64,000 nt of DNA from Allofrancisella guangzhouensis. Its GTDB lineage: Bacteria; Pseudomonadota; Gammaproteobacteria; Francisellales; Francisellaceae. Below the pieces are notes generated by a model, which made no database searches, was not told the DNA's origin, and saw only the letters and a program-made list of their open reading frames with translations. The translations under genes were made by a program, and so were the position numbers. Location of the stretch: positions 1,240,001 to 1,304,000 of the forward strand of contig NZ_CP010427.1 in assembly GCF_000815225.1 (NCBI RefSeq), written 5' to 3'. Below, in pieces: positions 17,414 through 28,056 of this stretch. How positions within the stretch are numbered: the first letter of the stretch is position 1; every line of letters starts with the position of its first letter.

Positions 17414-19960
17414 ATGGATATAAAAAGAAAATTAGTCTCGGTAGTAACCTTAACCCTAATGGGGTCTTCAGCTTTTGCTGCTGAAGCCTGGTCTACTTCC
17501 AATCTAAGTAGCTATTCTGCAGGTACTATTGTAACTGATGAGGGCAAAACTTATAAATGTAAACCTTGGCCACAGAGCGGCTGGTGTAAAATAGCTGCAT
17601 ATAAACCTGCTGGAACATATGGTGCTGATGCTTGGGATGAAACAGGTCCTGGGCCAAGTCCAACTCCTTCTGAGCAGGTTACAGCAAGTGTTTCTATTAA
17701 CGGTGAACTTCCTACTACCGCTGAAGTTGATTTTGTAAGTTCAAAAGGAACTTTTGCTGTTTCAAATGGTAAGGTTACTTTAGAGTATCCAAAAGATGCT
17801 TCAGAAACTTATACCGTTAAACTTAAAAATGACGAAGGAACTATTTCTCCTTCTACAGTAACAGTTTCAGCTGCTACTACAACTATTGCGTTAACTTATA
17901 CTGCAAAGCCTGCCCCTGAACCTACACCAGGGATAAAAGCTTGGGATCCTTCCGCTATTTATAATGGAGGCGACCAAGTAACCTATAATGGCTCTATATA
18001 CGAAGCTAAATATTGGACTCAAGGTAACAATCCTGAAACTTCTGGAGAATGGGGACCTTGGAAGCTAATAGGTGAAGATCCTGCTCAAGAAATGGCTACG
18101 TTAGATTTTACAATACCTACAAAACCTAGTTTTATAACATCAGATGAGAAACCTAGTATAAGTATTTTCAATGAAAATGATGTTAAAGTAGCAGAAATTA
18201 AAAATGCAGCCTGGGGTTCTAAAGCTAAAATAGATGTACCAGCTGGTAAACTAAAAGTCCAAGTAGCATCTATTGGAACAAGTCAAGGTATAGCAACTCC
18301 TAATAGCTTCTCTATAGCTAAAGATGAAACTAAAAACATTTCAATAAATTATAAGCAAGCACAAGTAGGATCTATAAACCTAACAGCTAGTGCAGATAAT
18401 AATGCGGTTAAATCAACTACTTATACAATTAAAAATAGTACCGGGGATGTAGTATCACAGGGAGAGGTTAACTTCACATCAGCTACAGTAATAGATAATT
18501 TACTAGCTTCAGATGAGGGCCTAAAATACACTATTTCTGCTAAAAGCTTTACTTATAACGGTTATAGCTATGAAGCTCAACCAATAGTTGTAACTGTTAC
18601 AACAGGAAACAGCGCAGATGCGCAGCTTAACTTTACTACTACAAAAATAGCTAGTGTGAGAGTAATCGTAACTGTATCAGATATGCCAAACGATAAAGAA
18701 ACAACTTTACATTTTACAAGTAATAGTGGCTCTAGTCAGTTATTAAAAGTAGCAGATAATGGTGTATATACAGAAGAATTGCCAAAAGATGGTGATACTT
18801 GGAATATAACAGCTGATAATATCTCTGGATATAAGGCTAATATAAACCCTAATTCTTTTGTCGCTGATCAGGATAGTCTGAATGTAACTATAAAATATTC
18901 TGAGGCTCCAACGTCAGAATGGCCTGATCGAGTAATAGTCGGTTACGTTAGAGGTTATTATGCTGAATGGTACTCTCAGCCAGATACTACAAATGAAATG
19001 ATAACAGAAGCTATGAAAAATGGCTATAATGTGATTGTTTATGCTTTTGCTGGGCAAGATTTTCATGGTATCGTGCCTGGTACAAATCCTGTAAGACGTG
19101 TTGATTTAGATGGTCCTGGTTATGTTGACTTTACTCCAGAGATGTTAGCAAGAATTCCAGCACAGCAAGAGATTATCCATGATAATGGTGGTATTTCATT
19201 ACTTTCTATTGGTGGCGGAGTTAACTATTTTACTCCAGATATGACTGGTGCTAATGCTGCAATAACTGGTAAGGCTATGGGTAAATTCCTTGCAGAAAAT
19301 GGCTACGATGGTTTAGATGTGGATGTTGAGCATCCAACAAATGGTGCTCAAGTTGAAGAAAACTTTATTAATTATATTAATGCTATGAAGGCTGAGTATA
19401 AATCTATAACAGGTAAAGATGCATTCTTAACAGCAGCTCCTCAAATAACTGGCTGGACAAATGAACAAGGAGGTGGCGGTACTGCTAAATTTGCAGAACC
19501 TATGTATACACAAGAGTTCATGGATGATGCCCAATTTGATGCTGTGTTTATACAAACATATAATCAATATGGTGGTGCAAACTTTGGTGGTAAAAAAGGA
19601 TATGATGTTGGTTTCTTAAGCATGACGTTTAATTTACTAAGTCCAGAAACTCGTGATAAAATGCCTGGAATCACAAAAGATGCTTTCTATGTACCAAAAG
19701 AAACAAAAATAGTCCTTGGTGTTCCAGATTATAAAGATCCATCTGTTACAGAGGATGCTTATATACATGGCGCTTGTTTAGCTGATGCATCATGCTCTGG
19801 TGTAGGTTTGTATAACCCTGCTGATATCACTAAAGATATAACAGATGGGGATCTTGAAAAATACAACCAGTACGGTGGCGTGATGACCTGGATCCTAAAT
19901 TCAGACTCTTACCAAGGATGGACTTGGGTTGATGGCGTTAAAGACGTAGCTTATAACTAA
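17414..19960 (+). CDS. chiA: Secreted multidomain GH18 chitinase with two chitin-binding modules
   Basis: 848 residues. A signal peptide (residues 1-23, ending AFA-AEA) is followed by a CBM5/12-like module (about 24-74), a second one (about 176-222, KAWDPSAIYNGGDQVTYNG), several Ig/fibronectin-like segments, and a GH18 barrel from about residue 503 (RVIVGYVRGYYAEW). The catalytic motif is intact, DGLDVDVE, with the acid Glu at 639; LLSIGGG and FIQTYNQYGG are also present. It hydrolyses chitin outside the cell. Francisella species carry secreted GH18 chitinases of this layout. The symbol is assigned by architecture and is tentative. It is monocistronic. Confidence 0.9.
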   Translation: MDIKRKLVSVVTLTLMGSSAFAAEAWSTSNLSSYSAGTIVTDEGKTYKCKPWPQSGWCKIAAYKPAGTYGADAWDETGPGPSPTPSEQVTASVSINGELPTTAEVDFVSSKGTFAVSNGKVTLEYPKDASETYTVKLKNDEGTISPSTVTVSAATTTIALTYTAKPAPEPTPGIKAWDPSAIYNGGDQVTYNGSIYEAKYWTQGNNPETSGEWGPWKLIGEDPAQEMATLDFTIPTKPSFITSDEKPSISIFNENDVKVAEIKNAAWGSKAKIDVPAGKLKVQVASIGTSQGIATPNSFSIAKDETKNISINYKQAQVGSINLTASADNNAVKSTTYTIKNSTGDVVSQGEVNFTSATVIDNLLASDEGLKYTISAKSFTYNGYSYEAQPIVVTVTTGNSADAQLNFTTTKIASVRVIVTVSDMPNDKETTLHFTSNSGSSQLLKVADNGVYTEELPKDGDTWNITADNISGYKANINPNSFVADQDSLNVTIKYSEAPTSEWPDRVIVGYVRGYYAEWYSQPDTTNEMITEAMKNGYNVIVYAFAGQDFHGIVPGTNPVRRVDLDGPGYVDFTPEMLARIPAQQEIIHDNGGISLLSIGGGVNYFTPDMTGANAAITGKAMGKFLAENGYDGLDVDVEHPTNGAQVEENFINYINAMKAEYKSITGKDAFLTAAPQITGWTNEQGGGGTAKFAEPMYTQEFMDDAQFDAVFIQTYNQYGGANFGGKKGYDVGFLSMTFNLLSPETRDKMPGITKDAFYVPKETKIVLGVPDYKDPSVTEDAYIHGACLADASCSGVGLYNPADITKDITDGDLEKYNQYGGVMTWILNSDSYQGWTWVDGVKDVAYN

Positions 19961-20151
19961 GCTTAACTAGCTTTGAATCTATTATCTAAAACTAAAGTTT
20001 GTCTTATATTTTTAAAAATGTTCTAAAATATTTCTTTTATTAAATTAATCTAGCTATTGCAACCATACAACCAGTTTGCTATAAAACCCTTGTTTATACT
20101 TTTTTAACTGGTTATTTTTATACTAAATGCATCAACAATTGGTATATCTTC

Positions 20152-20604
20152 ATGATGTTTAAAAAAATCCTATTAACATTACCTTTAATTTTAGTACCTT
20201 ACTTATGTAACGCAACAGTTACATATGTCGTCTCCTTGTCTCCTTTGTTACAACAGCAGTATTATATAAGTGAGGCATTTCAACCTCATGGAGAAAGTGG
20301 AAATTGTAGGACTGGTGACTCAGATAGTATTCACCTTGTAGTGCAGTGTGATACACTTCTCACTGATGAAGAAGTTCAATTTTCAATAATAAATAAAACA
20401 ACACAAGAAAAAGAAGCAGAGATAGATGTTTTTGATCCTGCTATTGGATATAGCTACTTATTTCTTAAGATACATGATGAAAGGGTAGCTTTATGTTACA
20501 CAGCCAGCTGTAATGATAACAATGAATATTTTAATGTTTTTCCAGTAGGTCCCATTAAATACAAAGGACAAGACGCTGAATTTCAGTTAATAAAAATCCA
20601 ATGA
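20152..20604 (+). CDS. Small exported protein, unknown
   Basis: 150 residues with a clear signal peptide (KKILLTLPLILVPYLCNA, cleavage near residue 21). The mature part has four cysteines (in SGNCRT, VVQCDT, ALCYTASC), which could form two disulphides, and looks beta-rich. Either of two adjacent ATGs at 20152 or 20155 may be used. No family recognised. It lies 190 bases downstream of the chitinase gene on the same strand. Confidence 0.6.
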   Translation: MMFKKILLTLPLILVPYLCNATVTYVVSLSPLLQQQYYISEAFQPHGESGNCRTGDSDSIHLVVQCDTLLTDEEVQFSIINKTTQEKEAEIDVFDPAIGYSYLFLKIHDERVALCYTASCNDNNEYFNVFPVGPIKYKGQDAEFQLIKIQ

Positions 20605-20910
20605 TTGCATAAGTATACAATTAGCTCTAAAAAGCATATGAATTAATAACTATAAACTTCTTATCAGGGCGACTAACTGACTCTACTAAAGAAATACTTA
20701 CTTATACTGTTTAATATACTTAACATCTTTATGCAAAAATTTTTGTTCATGGAACCTAATAAGGGGTAGTAATTTTTGATAGCTAATTTAAATAAATTAC
20801 GATAGCAGGTGGGTAAATCAACTAATTTTTATCAGTTTTGAGTACCTAATATATTTAGACACATCAACGGTGAGACCAATAGATAATAGTAAAACTTAAG
20901 GTAATTAATT
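20605..20910. other. Non-coding stretch between exported-protein gene and upp
   Basis: No gene seen. The part at 20668-20780 loosely resembles 8476-8600, the region after cydC: both have a shared start (ACT-AACTGACT, then AAAxAAATAC) and a later block around GGTAGTA. This may be a decayed common element. No RNA gene or terminator is evident. Confidence 0.3.
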
Positions 20911-21540
20911 TTACTTTGTGCCGAAAATTTTATCTCCTGCGTCTCCTAAGCCTGGGATAATATACTTTTGCTCATTCAAATAACTGTCTATAGATGCTGT
21001 ATATAATTCAACATCTGGATGAACTTGTTTTAACGCTGCTAAGCCTTCTGGTGCTGCGACAAGCGTAATAATTTTAATATCTTTTGACCCTGCTTTTTTA
21101 AGGAGTGATATAGTTTCAATCATTGAACCTCCAGTTGCTAACATAGGATCAACTATTAGTGCTATCCTCTCATCTAATTTATCGCAAAGTTTTGCAAAGT
21201 ATGGTATTGGTTTAGCTGTTTTTTCATCACGATACATCCCCACCATGCTTACTTTAGCTGCTGGGATATGTTCAAACACTCCATCTAACATGCCCAAACC
21301 AGCTCTTAAAATAGGTACTACCGTTAATTTCTTACCTTTAATTTGCTCAACCATAATCTTCTTACCTTCCCAGCTAACAATTTCTAATTCTTCTAGTTCA
21401 AAGTTTGCTGTTACTTCATACGTCAATAAACTAGCAACTTCTTTTGTTAAGCGTCTAAATTCTTGGGTGCTAATATCCTTAACACGCATAAGTCCTAGCT
21501 TATGTCTAACCATTGGGTGTTTTACTTCTACTACTTTCAT
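20911..21540 (-). CDS. upp: Uracil phosphoribosyltransferase
   Basis: 209 residues. The PRPP-binding motif [13 protein letters not shown] and the uracil-site C-terminal block [16 protein letters not shown] are intact, and the opening [18 protein letters not shown] is typical. It makes UMP from uracil and PRPP in the cytoplasm (pyrimidine salvage). Normal length. The anmK gene lies 76 bases upstream on the same strand, possibly in one transcript. Confidence 0.97.
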   Translation of the reverse strand: MKVVEVKHPMVRHKLGLMRVKDISTQEFRRLTKEVASLLTYEVTANFELEELEIVSWEGKKIMVEQIKGKKLTVVPILRAGLGMLDGVFEHIPAAKVSMVGMYRDEKTAKPIPYFAKLCDKLDERIALIVDPMLATGGSMIETISLLKKAGSKDIKIITLVAAPEGLAALKQVHPDVELYTASIDSYLNEQKYIIPGLGDAGDKIFGTK

Positions 21541-21616
21541 ATTAAAAATTAAATTTAAAGTTCTCTATTATTTTGGATTTTACCATATTATGAATACCTC
21601 TTTGGCAAATTACTTT

Positions 21617-22765
21617 TTAAAAATAGTTTACTTGCCCTAATATAACTTTCTGCTTAGCTCCTGTAGCAGTTGGAGCATTATTATAACTTCTATGAAGAGT
21701 CTCATTTCCAAGCACAGCAAACGCCATAGCCTCTTTTGCATCACTATTTTCCCCAATATCTTCAAAAGTCATGACTGTTGTTTGATTAAGCAACTTTCTA
21801 ATTTGTGTAATTAAAAACTTGTTATGAGCACCTCCGCCTGTGAAGATAATTTCATCTAGATCATATCTACCAAATACAAAATCTTGGTATGCTCTAGCTA
21901 TACTTTCCGCGGCAAATATAGTTAGTGTATGCACAATATCTTCCGGCTGCTCATCATTATATTTCTCTATAATTTTATCTGTATAACTAATGCCAAAAAG
22001 CTCTCTACCTGTCGATTTAGGAGGCTGCTGGTTTAGATATGGGTTTGCTAGAAGTTCTTCTAACATTTTTACTATAACTTTTCCTGTTGATGCTGTGATA
22101 CCATCTTTATCATAATTCTTAGCAAATAATGTCTCCATCGCCCTATTAATCATCATGTTACCAACACCTGTATCAAAAGCCATTATCTGATCAATACTTG
22201 CGTTTTTTGGTATAACTGTAGTATTGGCAATCCCACCAATGTTATGTAAAGCTCTAGATTTGTTTTTATCACGGTATAATAAATAATCTACGTATGGTAC
22301 TAATGGTGCACCAGCACCCCCAGCTGCAATGTCAGCTGCTCTAAAATTCGAAACAACTGTAGTTTTACATTCATAAGCTATAGTAGCAGCATCACCTAAT
22401 TGTAAAGATGACCTAACAAAACTAGCTTCATCTTTTGCTTGATGGTAAATTGTCTGACCATGATTAGCAATAAATTCAACTTCTACCAAAGAGACTTTCG
22501 CTTTATCTAATAATGCTTTAACAGCATTTGCATACTCTGCACCAAGCTTAAAATTCAAACTACATAGTAGCTTAGCATCACTAGAGCTTAAGTCTAGAGC
22601 TTTATTTATATCTTGTAAAACATCAGCAGAGTAATTATATGTTTCAAACTCAACTAACTTAATCTGCGTATCTAAACCATGACCTTTAACTTTACATAAA
22701 GCTACATCTATTCCATCCAAAGATGTACCTGACATTAAACCTATACAGTATTTATATTTGCTCAT
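21617..22765 (-). CDS. anmK: Anhydro-N-acetylmuramic acid kinase
   Basis: 382 residues. The nucleotide-site opening GLMSGTSLDGIDVALCK, the ANHGQTIYH block, NIGGIANTT and AFDTGVGNMMI identify AnmK. It phosphorylates and cleaves 1,6-anhydro-MurNAc to MurNAc-6-phosphate during cell-wall recycling. Length is usual. It is followed by upp and preceded by an ABC-F gene, all on the minus strand. Confidence 0.96.
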   Translation of the reverse strand: MSKYKYCIGLMSGTSLDGIDVALCKVKGHGLDTQIKLVEFETYNYSADVLQDINKALDLSSSDAKLLCSLNFKLGAEYANAVKALLDKAKVSLVEVEFIANHGQTIYHQAKDEASFVRSSLQLGDAATIAYECKTTVVSNFRAADIAAGGAGAPLVPYVDYLLYRDKNKSRALHNIGGIANTTVIPKNASIDQIMAFDTGVGNMMINRAMETLFAKNYDKDGITASTGKVIVKMLEELLANPYLNQQPPKSTGRELFGISYTDKIIEKYNDEQPEDIVHTLTIFAAESIARAYQDFVFGRYDLDEIIFTGGGAHNKFLITQIRKLLNQTTVMTFEDIGENSDAKEAMAFAVLGNETLHRSYNNAPTATGAKQKVILGQVNYF

Positions 22766-22860
22766 GCTTGCAGTTCTTATAAAATAGTTTGTAGCTTTAT
22801 AATGTACACCAATTTTAAAAATACTAGAAGGTTTATTAAGTTATATGACATCAAACTTAG

Positions 22861-24714
22861 CTACTCTAATTCTAAAAGTTCCTCCCAAAGGTTATACTTT
22901 TGCTCTAATTCAGTAGTGAGCTTATCTAGTTTTTGCTGAATTTCATTGATCACAGATTGTTTCTTTTGATAAAACCCAACTTCACCCATTTGACTTTCTA
23001 TCTCTGAAATACTAGCTTCTAGTTTTTCTATTTGACCAGGTAAATTACGTAATACCTTTCTCTGTTCATAACTAAGCTTATTCAAATTGCTAGTTTCTTT
23101 ATTATCTTTAGTTTGATTATTACTGATTTGGTTTATAATAGTTTTACGTTGTGATAACCAATCATCATAACCACCAACGTACTCCTCAAGTTGAGCATTT
23201 TCAAAGACTATTGTGCTAGTAGCAACATTATTTATAAATTCTCGATCATGACTTACTAAAAGTATTGTACCTTGGTAATTTATAAGTAACTCTTCTAATA
23301 TCTCTAGAGTTTCAATATCTAAATCATTTGTTGGTTCGTCTAGAACAATAACATTACTAGGTTTTGATAGTATTTTAGCTAATAAGAGACGATTTTTCTC
23401 ACCACCTGATAGATGTGTTATAGGCGCATGTAGCCTATCAGGAGTAAACAAAAACTTCTGTAAATAAGTAATAATATGAACTTCTTTGCCACCAATGTTG
23501 ATAAAGTCAGATCCTTCTTTTACATTATCTACTATACTTAAGCTTTCATCTAACTGGCCTCTTAGCTGATCAAAATAAGCGACCTTTAAATTATCTGCAT
23601 GTGAAACTTTACCTTCTACTGGCAATACTGTTCCCAATAAGCAATTTAGTAGTGTACTTTTACCACAACCGTTTTGCCCAAGAATTGCTATTTTATCACC
23701 ACGATGGATTTCAGTAGAAAAGTTTCTAAACAAATATTCTGAATGGTATTTTAAACCTATATTATCTGCTTGTATTATCTTTTTTGATGAATTTTTAACA
23801 TGAGATGCACTAATATCAACTTTATCAATCTTAAGTTTCCGTTGACTACGCTCTTTACGCATTTGCTCTAGTGCTCTTACTCTACCCTCATTTCTTGTAC
23901 GACGGGCTTTTATACCTTGACGTATCCAAACCTCTTCTTGAGCTAGCTTTTTGTCAAATTCACTATTAGCTTTTTCTTCAGCTTGCAAAATTTGCTCTTT
24001 CTTTTCCAAAAATTTAGTATAGTTACCCTCAAAAGAAAAAAGTTTTCCTCTATCTAGCTCAACTATACTTTTAGCAACATTATTTAAAAATTTTCTATCA
24101 TGGGTGATAAACAATATAGCCCCACTAAAATTAGCTAAAAATTCTTCCAACCAACTTATTGAGTCTATATCTAAGTGGTTTGTTGGTTCATCTAATAGAA
24201 GTAAGTCTGGTTTTTTTATCAATCCCCTAGCCAATATAACCCTTCTTTTCATCCCCCCAGACAGATTCTTAAATATAGCTTGGAGATCTAGCTTTAGCTT
24301 AGATGCTAAAATCTCAATATCATTTAGATAATTCCAAGCATGATTTTCATCTATATATCTATGTAATTTTTCTAAATTTGTTGAAGTAGGGTCACTAGCT
24401 AAAGTTTGCTGGTATGCTATGAGCTTCTCTCCAACCTCACCTAATCCGCTTAGTACAACATCAGCTACACTTCCCTGAATACTTGATGGAACCTCCTGGA
24501 TCATACTTGAAACTATAGCATTATTATGAATAACAACCTCACCTTCATCAGGCTGGATTTTATTTTCAATAATTTTAAGTAATGAAGATTTACCTGTGCC
24601 GTTACGTCCAATAAGACATATTCTTTGGCCTTTTATGATTTCTAGGTTAACATTATCAAGAACTACCTGAGTACCAAAATTTAAACTGATATTTTTAAGT
24701 GAAATTAATTGCAT
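22861..24714 (-). CDS. uup: ABC-F family ATPase (Uup-like)
   Basis: 617 residues with two ATPase domains and no membrane segment: Walker A GRNGTGKSS (about 36-44) and GQNGCGKST (second half), signatures LSGGMKRRV and LSGGEKNRLL, and Walker B LLLLDEPTNHLD and VIVLDEPTNDLD. A basic linker (RRTRNEGRVRALEQMRKERS) and a C-terminal coiled coil (last 75 residues) match Uup rather than EttA or YheS. ABC-F proteins act on the ribosome; Uup also affects replication-related DNA structures in E. coli. Confidence 0.9.
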   Translation of the reverse strand: MQLISLKNISLNFGTQVVLDNVNLEIIKGQRICLIGRNGTGKSSLLKIIENKIQPDEGEVVIHNNAIVSSMIQEVPSSIQGSVADVVLSGLGEVGEKLIAYQQTLASDPTSTNLEKLHRYIDENHAWNYLNDIEILASKLKLDLQAIFKNLSGGMKRRVILARGLIKKPDLLLLDEPTNHLDIDSISWLEEFLANFSGAILFITHDRKFLNNVAKSIVELDRGKLFSFEGNYTKFLEKKEQILQAEEKANSEFDKKLAQEEVWIRQGIKARRTRNEGRVRALEQMRKERSQRKLKIDKVDISASHVKNSSKKIIQADNIGLKYHSEYLFRNFSTEIHRGDKIAILGQNGCGKSTLLNCLLGTVLPVEGKVSHADNLKVAYFDQLRGQLDESLSIVDNVKEGSDFINIGGKEVHIITYLQKFLFTPDRLHAPITHLSGGEKNRLLLAKILSKPSNVIVLDEPTNDLDIETLEILEELLINYQGTILLVSHDREFINNVATSTIVFENAQLEEYVGGYDDWLSQRKTIINQISNNQTKDNKETSNLNKLSYEQRKVLRNLPGQIEKLEASISEIESQMGEVGFYQKKQSVINEIQQKLDKLTTELEQKYNLWEELLELE

Positions 24715-24748
24715 TTATAGTTCGTTCTAATAATAAAATCGTGAATAG

Positions 24749-25978
24749 CTATTTTACCCTTTCATACAAAACTTTGGTAGCTAATATAAATATTATAACA
24801 GCAACAAAATACATTCCTCCGCCAAAAGAAATAGGTGAGCTTGATGAAACTGACGCTAAATGTCCCATCATAATATCGTTTAAAAACCAAGCAAGACCAA
24901 AACCGGCTCCAGCTGCGCCCATAGCTTTACCTTGTTCTTTATCTGAAACAGCAAAAGATATCAACGATAATAATGCTGTATAACAAATTAACTGCGCCAT
25001 CGATGAAATAATACCTACTATCCACTGTAGTTCTTCTACACCTATGAGCAAACCTACACTTGTAAGAAATATCCCACATACTATAGCAGCTATTATAAAA
25101 GCATTATCATTAGAAAGTTTTGCAAATACTTTAGGCTGAAGAATTAAGCTTGCAACTGCTGTTGCTAAACCTATAACAGCATAAAATATACCAATGCTTG
25201 AAATGCTATAGCTATAAGCTTGTGTCAAAAATAATGCTACTCCTTGACCATAAAATCCCCAACCACATTGCACTAAAAGATAAACCACTCCAATAGCTCT
25301 TATTCGTTTATCCGAAAGCAAAAAAGATATAGTCTTATAAATAGTACCTACATCTATAACTAAACCAGGATTTTTTGGTAAATCTCTTTGCATAGTCACA
25401 TATATAAACAACACATTTACAAAAGATAAGACACCAGCAAAAATAAATGGCAAGGCGTGACTTATATTTAAGGTTGAAAATAAACTTGTAATCACAGGAC
25501 CTATTACAAAACCTAAAGAGCCAGCCATCGCAATAAATCCAAGGTTCTTAGATTTCTCCTCCTCTGTAGAAATATCTATAACAGCAGCTTGAGCTATCTC
25601 AAAAGCTCCACCTGCCAGTCCACTAATAAATCTACTAGCTATAAACAAAATATAGTTATGTGAATAAATAGCATAAGCTGATAGTGCATATGATAAGCAA
25701 GTTGTAATAAGTGCTATCATTAAGATAATTTTTCTACCGTATTTGTCTGATAACTCGCCTATAACAGGACACCCTATCATTAAGCCTAAAGGCCAACATG
25801 CTAAAGCTATTGAATAATACCAGTTTTGAAAATTTCCACTAGGATCGCCAAAAGTAATACAAGTATTATCAAAAAATAATGAAGGCATGATAGGAAAAAC
25901 TAGACCCACACCCATTATATCAACTATAATCGTAGTGATAAGTATAACTATCACTACATTTTTTGAATGTAAATTCAT
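24749..25978 (-). CDS. MFS exporter, TetA/Bcr-like (DHA1 family)
   Basis: About 409 residues from the methionine of MNLHSKNVVIV. An open frame extends 37 codons further upstream to a TTG near 26089, but that part overlaps the upstream gene and does not look like an MFS start, so I prefer the internal ATG. Twelve membrane segments are likely; loop 2-3 has SDKYGRKIIL, and ITTIIVDIMGVGLVFPIMPSLF and RFISGLAGGAFEIAQA are typical of tetracycline/multidrug-proton antiporters. The substrate is unknown. Confidence 0.78.
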   Translation of the reverse strand: MNLHSKNVVIVILITTIIVDIMGVGLVFPIMPSLFFDNTCITFGDPSGNFQNWYYSIALACWPLGLMIGCPVIGELSDKYGRKIILMIALITTCLSYALSAYAIYSHNYILFIASRFISGLAGGAFEIAQAAVIDISTEEEKSKNLGFIAMAGSLGFVIGPVITSLFSTLNISHALPFIFAGVLSFVNVLFIYVTMQRDLPKNPGLVIDVGTIYKTISFLLSDKRIRAIGVVYLLVQCGWGFYGQGVALFLTQAYSYSISSIGIFYAVIGLATAVASLILQPKVFAKLSNDNAFIIAAIVCGIFLTSVGLLIGVEELQWIVGIISSMAQLICYTALLSLISFAVSDKEQGKAMGAAGAGFGLAWFLNDIMMGHLASVSSSSPISFGGGMYFVAVIIFILATKVLYERVK

Positions 25979-26051
25979 AAAAAGCTCGCTATTATATTTT
26001 TTAAAAAACAAGAAGAAATCAAGTAAATAGTACTCAAAAATGGTAAATATA

Positions 26052-27098
26052 TCAATGCTTAGATATCTGCAAAATATAGTTATGTTCAATCGCTAGTTTT
26101 TCTAACGCCTTAAGAAACATTTTGGTACAAAAAATAAAATTCGCGTCAGTCTCATTTAATAGCTCAACATCCTTTAATAGAGGTTGTATGTGCTTTTCAA
26201 ATCTTAATAACTCTTTATAGCTTATTCTTTTTTGTTTTTTCATATCATACGTAATATTTGTCAAAGACTTCATGATATAATTTTTAAATTCTATAAATAT
26301 TAACTCTTGATCTAGCTTAGCTACTAAGATAGGGTCTAGTGAAGCTTCAATATATTCATACATAACTATCATATATCTATAAATTCTACGTATATACAAC
26401 CCCATTTTCTCATATTCTCTAACTTTCTTTGCAGAACCCTCATATTTAAGCTCTTTTATTAAAGATAAATGTTTTGTAAATTCAAGAAAGATACTTTCTC
26501 TAAGTTTTTGATGTGTTTGATTACGTTCTATAAATAGAATTCCAAAAAAATCTTTAATTTGGGAAATAGTTTTTATATAACTTTGTTTTAACCTAGTTTC
26601 AGCTCTTATAGGGAAAACAAAACGATTAACTACTAAAGCTATAGCTATACCTAAGGATATCTCTACTGCTCTTTGAATTGCTATTTCAATACTTGGACGG
26701 ATATTAAAAATAATAATTATTATTGTTATACCAGCAAGAGTACCAGCATAACTATACTTTGACGAAGCCCCTGCAAAATATACAGATAACATTAAAAAAG
26801 GTAAAACCATAATTATTTGCAAAGACTTATTAGACAGAAACACCGCTATTAACATAGCTATTATCGCACCCACTATAGTTCCTAGAAACCTCATAAAAGC
26901 TTTATCCAGAGCACCACCTAAGTTTGGCTGAGTTGACATTACTACCAGTACAGTTATTACCATCCACAAATACATTTGCTGAACATCAAAAAGTTTACCT
27001 AAATAAAATCCAGCTAAATAAGCTATTACTACACCCAATGTAGTCTTCATAGCATTAATCACTGCATACCTATTATCATTTAAAAATGCAAATTGCAT
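26052..27098 (-). CDS. FUSC-family membrane protein (aromatic acid/fusaric acid exporter type)
   Basis: 348 residues. The N-terminal half has six hydrophobic segments (from VVIAYLAGFYLGKLF to GIAIALVVNRFVFP) and the C-terminal half is a soluble helical domain, the half-length FUSC layout. AMKTTLGVVIAYLAGF and RFLGTIVGAIIAM are typical blocks. Members export aromatic or toxic organic acids, but the substrate here is unknown. It lies just upstream of the MFS exporter gene. Confidence 0.8.
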   Translation of the reverse strand: MQFAFLNDNRYAVINAMKTTLGVVIAYLAGFYLGKLFDVQQMYLWMVITVLVVMSTQPNLGGALDKAFMRFLGTIVGAIIAMLIAVFLSNKSLQIIMVLPFLMLSVYFAGASSKYSYAGTLAGITIIIIIFNIRPSIEIAIQRAVEISLGIAIALVVNRFVFPIRAETRLKQSYIKTISQIKDFFGILFIERNQTHQKLRESIFLEFTKHLSLIKELKYEGSAKKVREYEKMGLYIRRIYRYMIVMYEYIEASLDPILVAKLDQELIFIEFKNYIMKSLTNITYDMKKQKRISYKELLRFEKHIQPLLKDVELLNETDANFIFCTKMFLKALEKLAIEHNYILQISKH

Positions 27099-27318
27099 AT
27101 AAACTTATCACTCCAACCTAAACAAAGTTAGCTGTAAACTTGACTCTTGAAGTATTTTAACATAAACCAAGCATAAGAAGCTTTAAAAAAAATATATGAT
27201 TTATTAAGTATATCTCGAACTTATATATAATTCTATTTCAAATATTAAATACCTTAAAATGATGCTATTAGGGTTAGTTAAAACCATATATCAGTCAGAA
27301 TTTTCAATAATGTTTTAA

Positions 27319-28056
27319 CTACCCTCTTTGCCTTACTGTTTCATATAAGGCTATACCTGTAGCAACTGAAACATTCAAACTAGAAACTTTACCAAACATT
27401 GGTAGCTTTGCTAAAAAATCACAACTTGTTTTTGTAAGTTGTCGCATTCCACTACCTTCTGCACCTGCTACTATAGCTATTGGGTCGTTTAAATTCATAT
27501 CATACAAGCTATCACTAGCTTCACCTGCTAAACCTATTACCCATACTCCCTGTTCTTTTAGTTTTTCTATAGCTCTAGCTAGGTTTGTAACCACAACAAT
27601 TTTAGTATGCTCAGCAGCTCCACAAGCTACTTTTTTAACGGTCGCATTTACAGGTGCGCTATTATCTTTAGGAACCACGATAAAATCCACTCCAGCTGAA
27701 TGAGCGCTACGAATACAAGCGCCAAAATTATGTGGATCTTGGACACTATCAAGTACCAAAATAAAAGGCTTTGAGCTTTCTAATAATAAGTTAGGAATAT
27801 CACTTTCGATATAGGTTTTTAAAGTAATTTTCTCAATAGCAAAAATATTTTGGTGATTTGCATCTTTTTTTATACGGCATGGCAAATCTTTGACACTATT
27901 TAAAAACGTAACCTCAATACTCAAAGCTTTTGCATCATCCATAATCTGGGATAATTTAGGATTTAAGTTCTGCTTTTGTAATATAAATAGCTCTTTTGCT
28001 TGATTTGCTTTTATCAAACTTTCTACAGCGTGGACTCCATATACTAAATCACTCAT
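27319..28056 (-). CDS. rlmB: 23S rRNA (guanosine-2251-2'-O)-methyltransferase
   Basis: 245 residues, an N-terminal substrate-binding domain (YGVHAVESLIKAN) and a SPOUT methyltransferase domain with the three family motifs NFGACIRSAHSAG, VAGAEGSGMRQLT and SLNVSVATGIALYE. It methylates the ribose of G2251 in the peptidyl-transferase centre. The start codon directly abuts the mpl stop (TAG-ATG), so the two are coupled. Confidence 0.95.
   Translation of the reverse strand: MSDLVYGVHAVESLIKANQAKELFILQKQNLNPKLSQIMDDAKALSIEVTFLNSVKDLPCRIKKDANHQNIFAIEKITLKTYIESDIPNLLLESSKPFILVLDSVQDPHNFGACIRSAHSAGVDFIVVPKDNSAPVNATVKKVACGAAEHTKIVVVTNLARAIEKLKEQGVWVIGLAGEASDSLYDMNLNDPIAIVAGAEGSGMRQLTKTSCDFLAKLPMFGKVSSLNVSVATGIALYETVRQRG

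Noticed and set aside
20069-20113. Long-loop AACCAGTT/AACTGGTT stem downstream of the chitinase gene
   Set aside because: The loop is about 29 bases and the stem only 8 bp, so it is too weak to call as a terminator.
25979-26089. 37-residue extension of the MFS exporter from a TTG near 26089
   Set aside because: It overlaps the FUSC gene, starts with TTG and does not resemble an MFS N-terminus.
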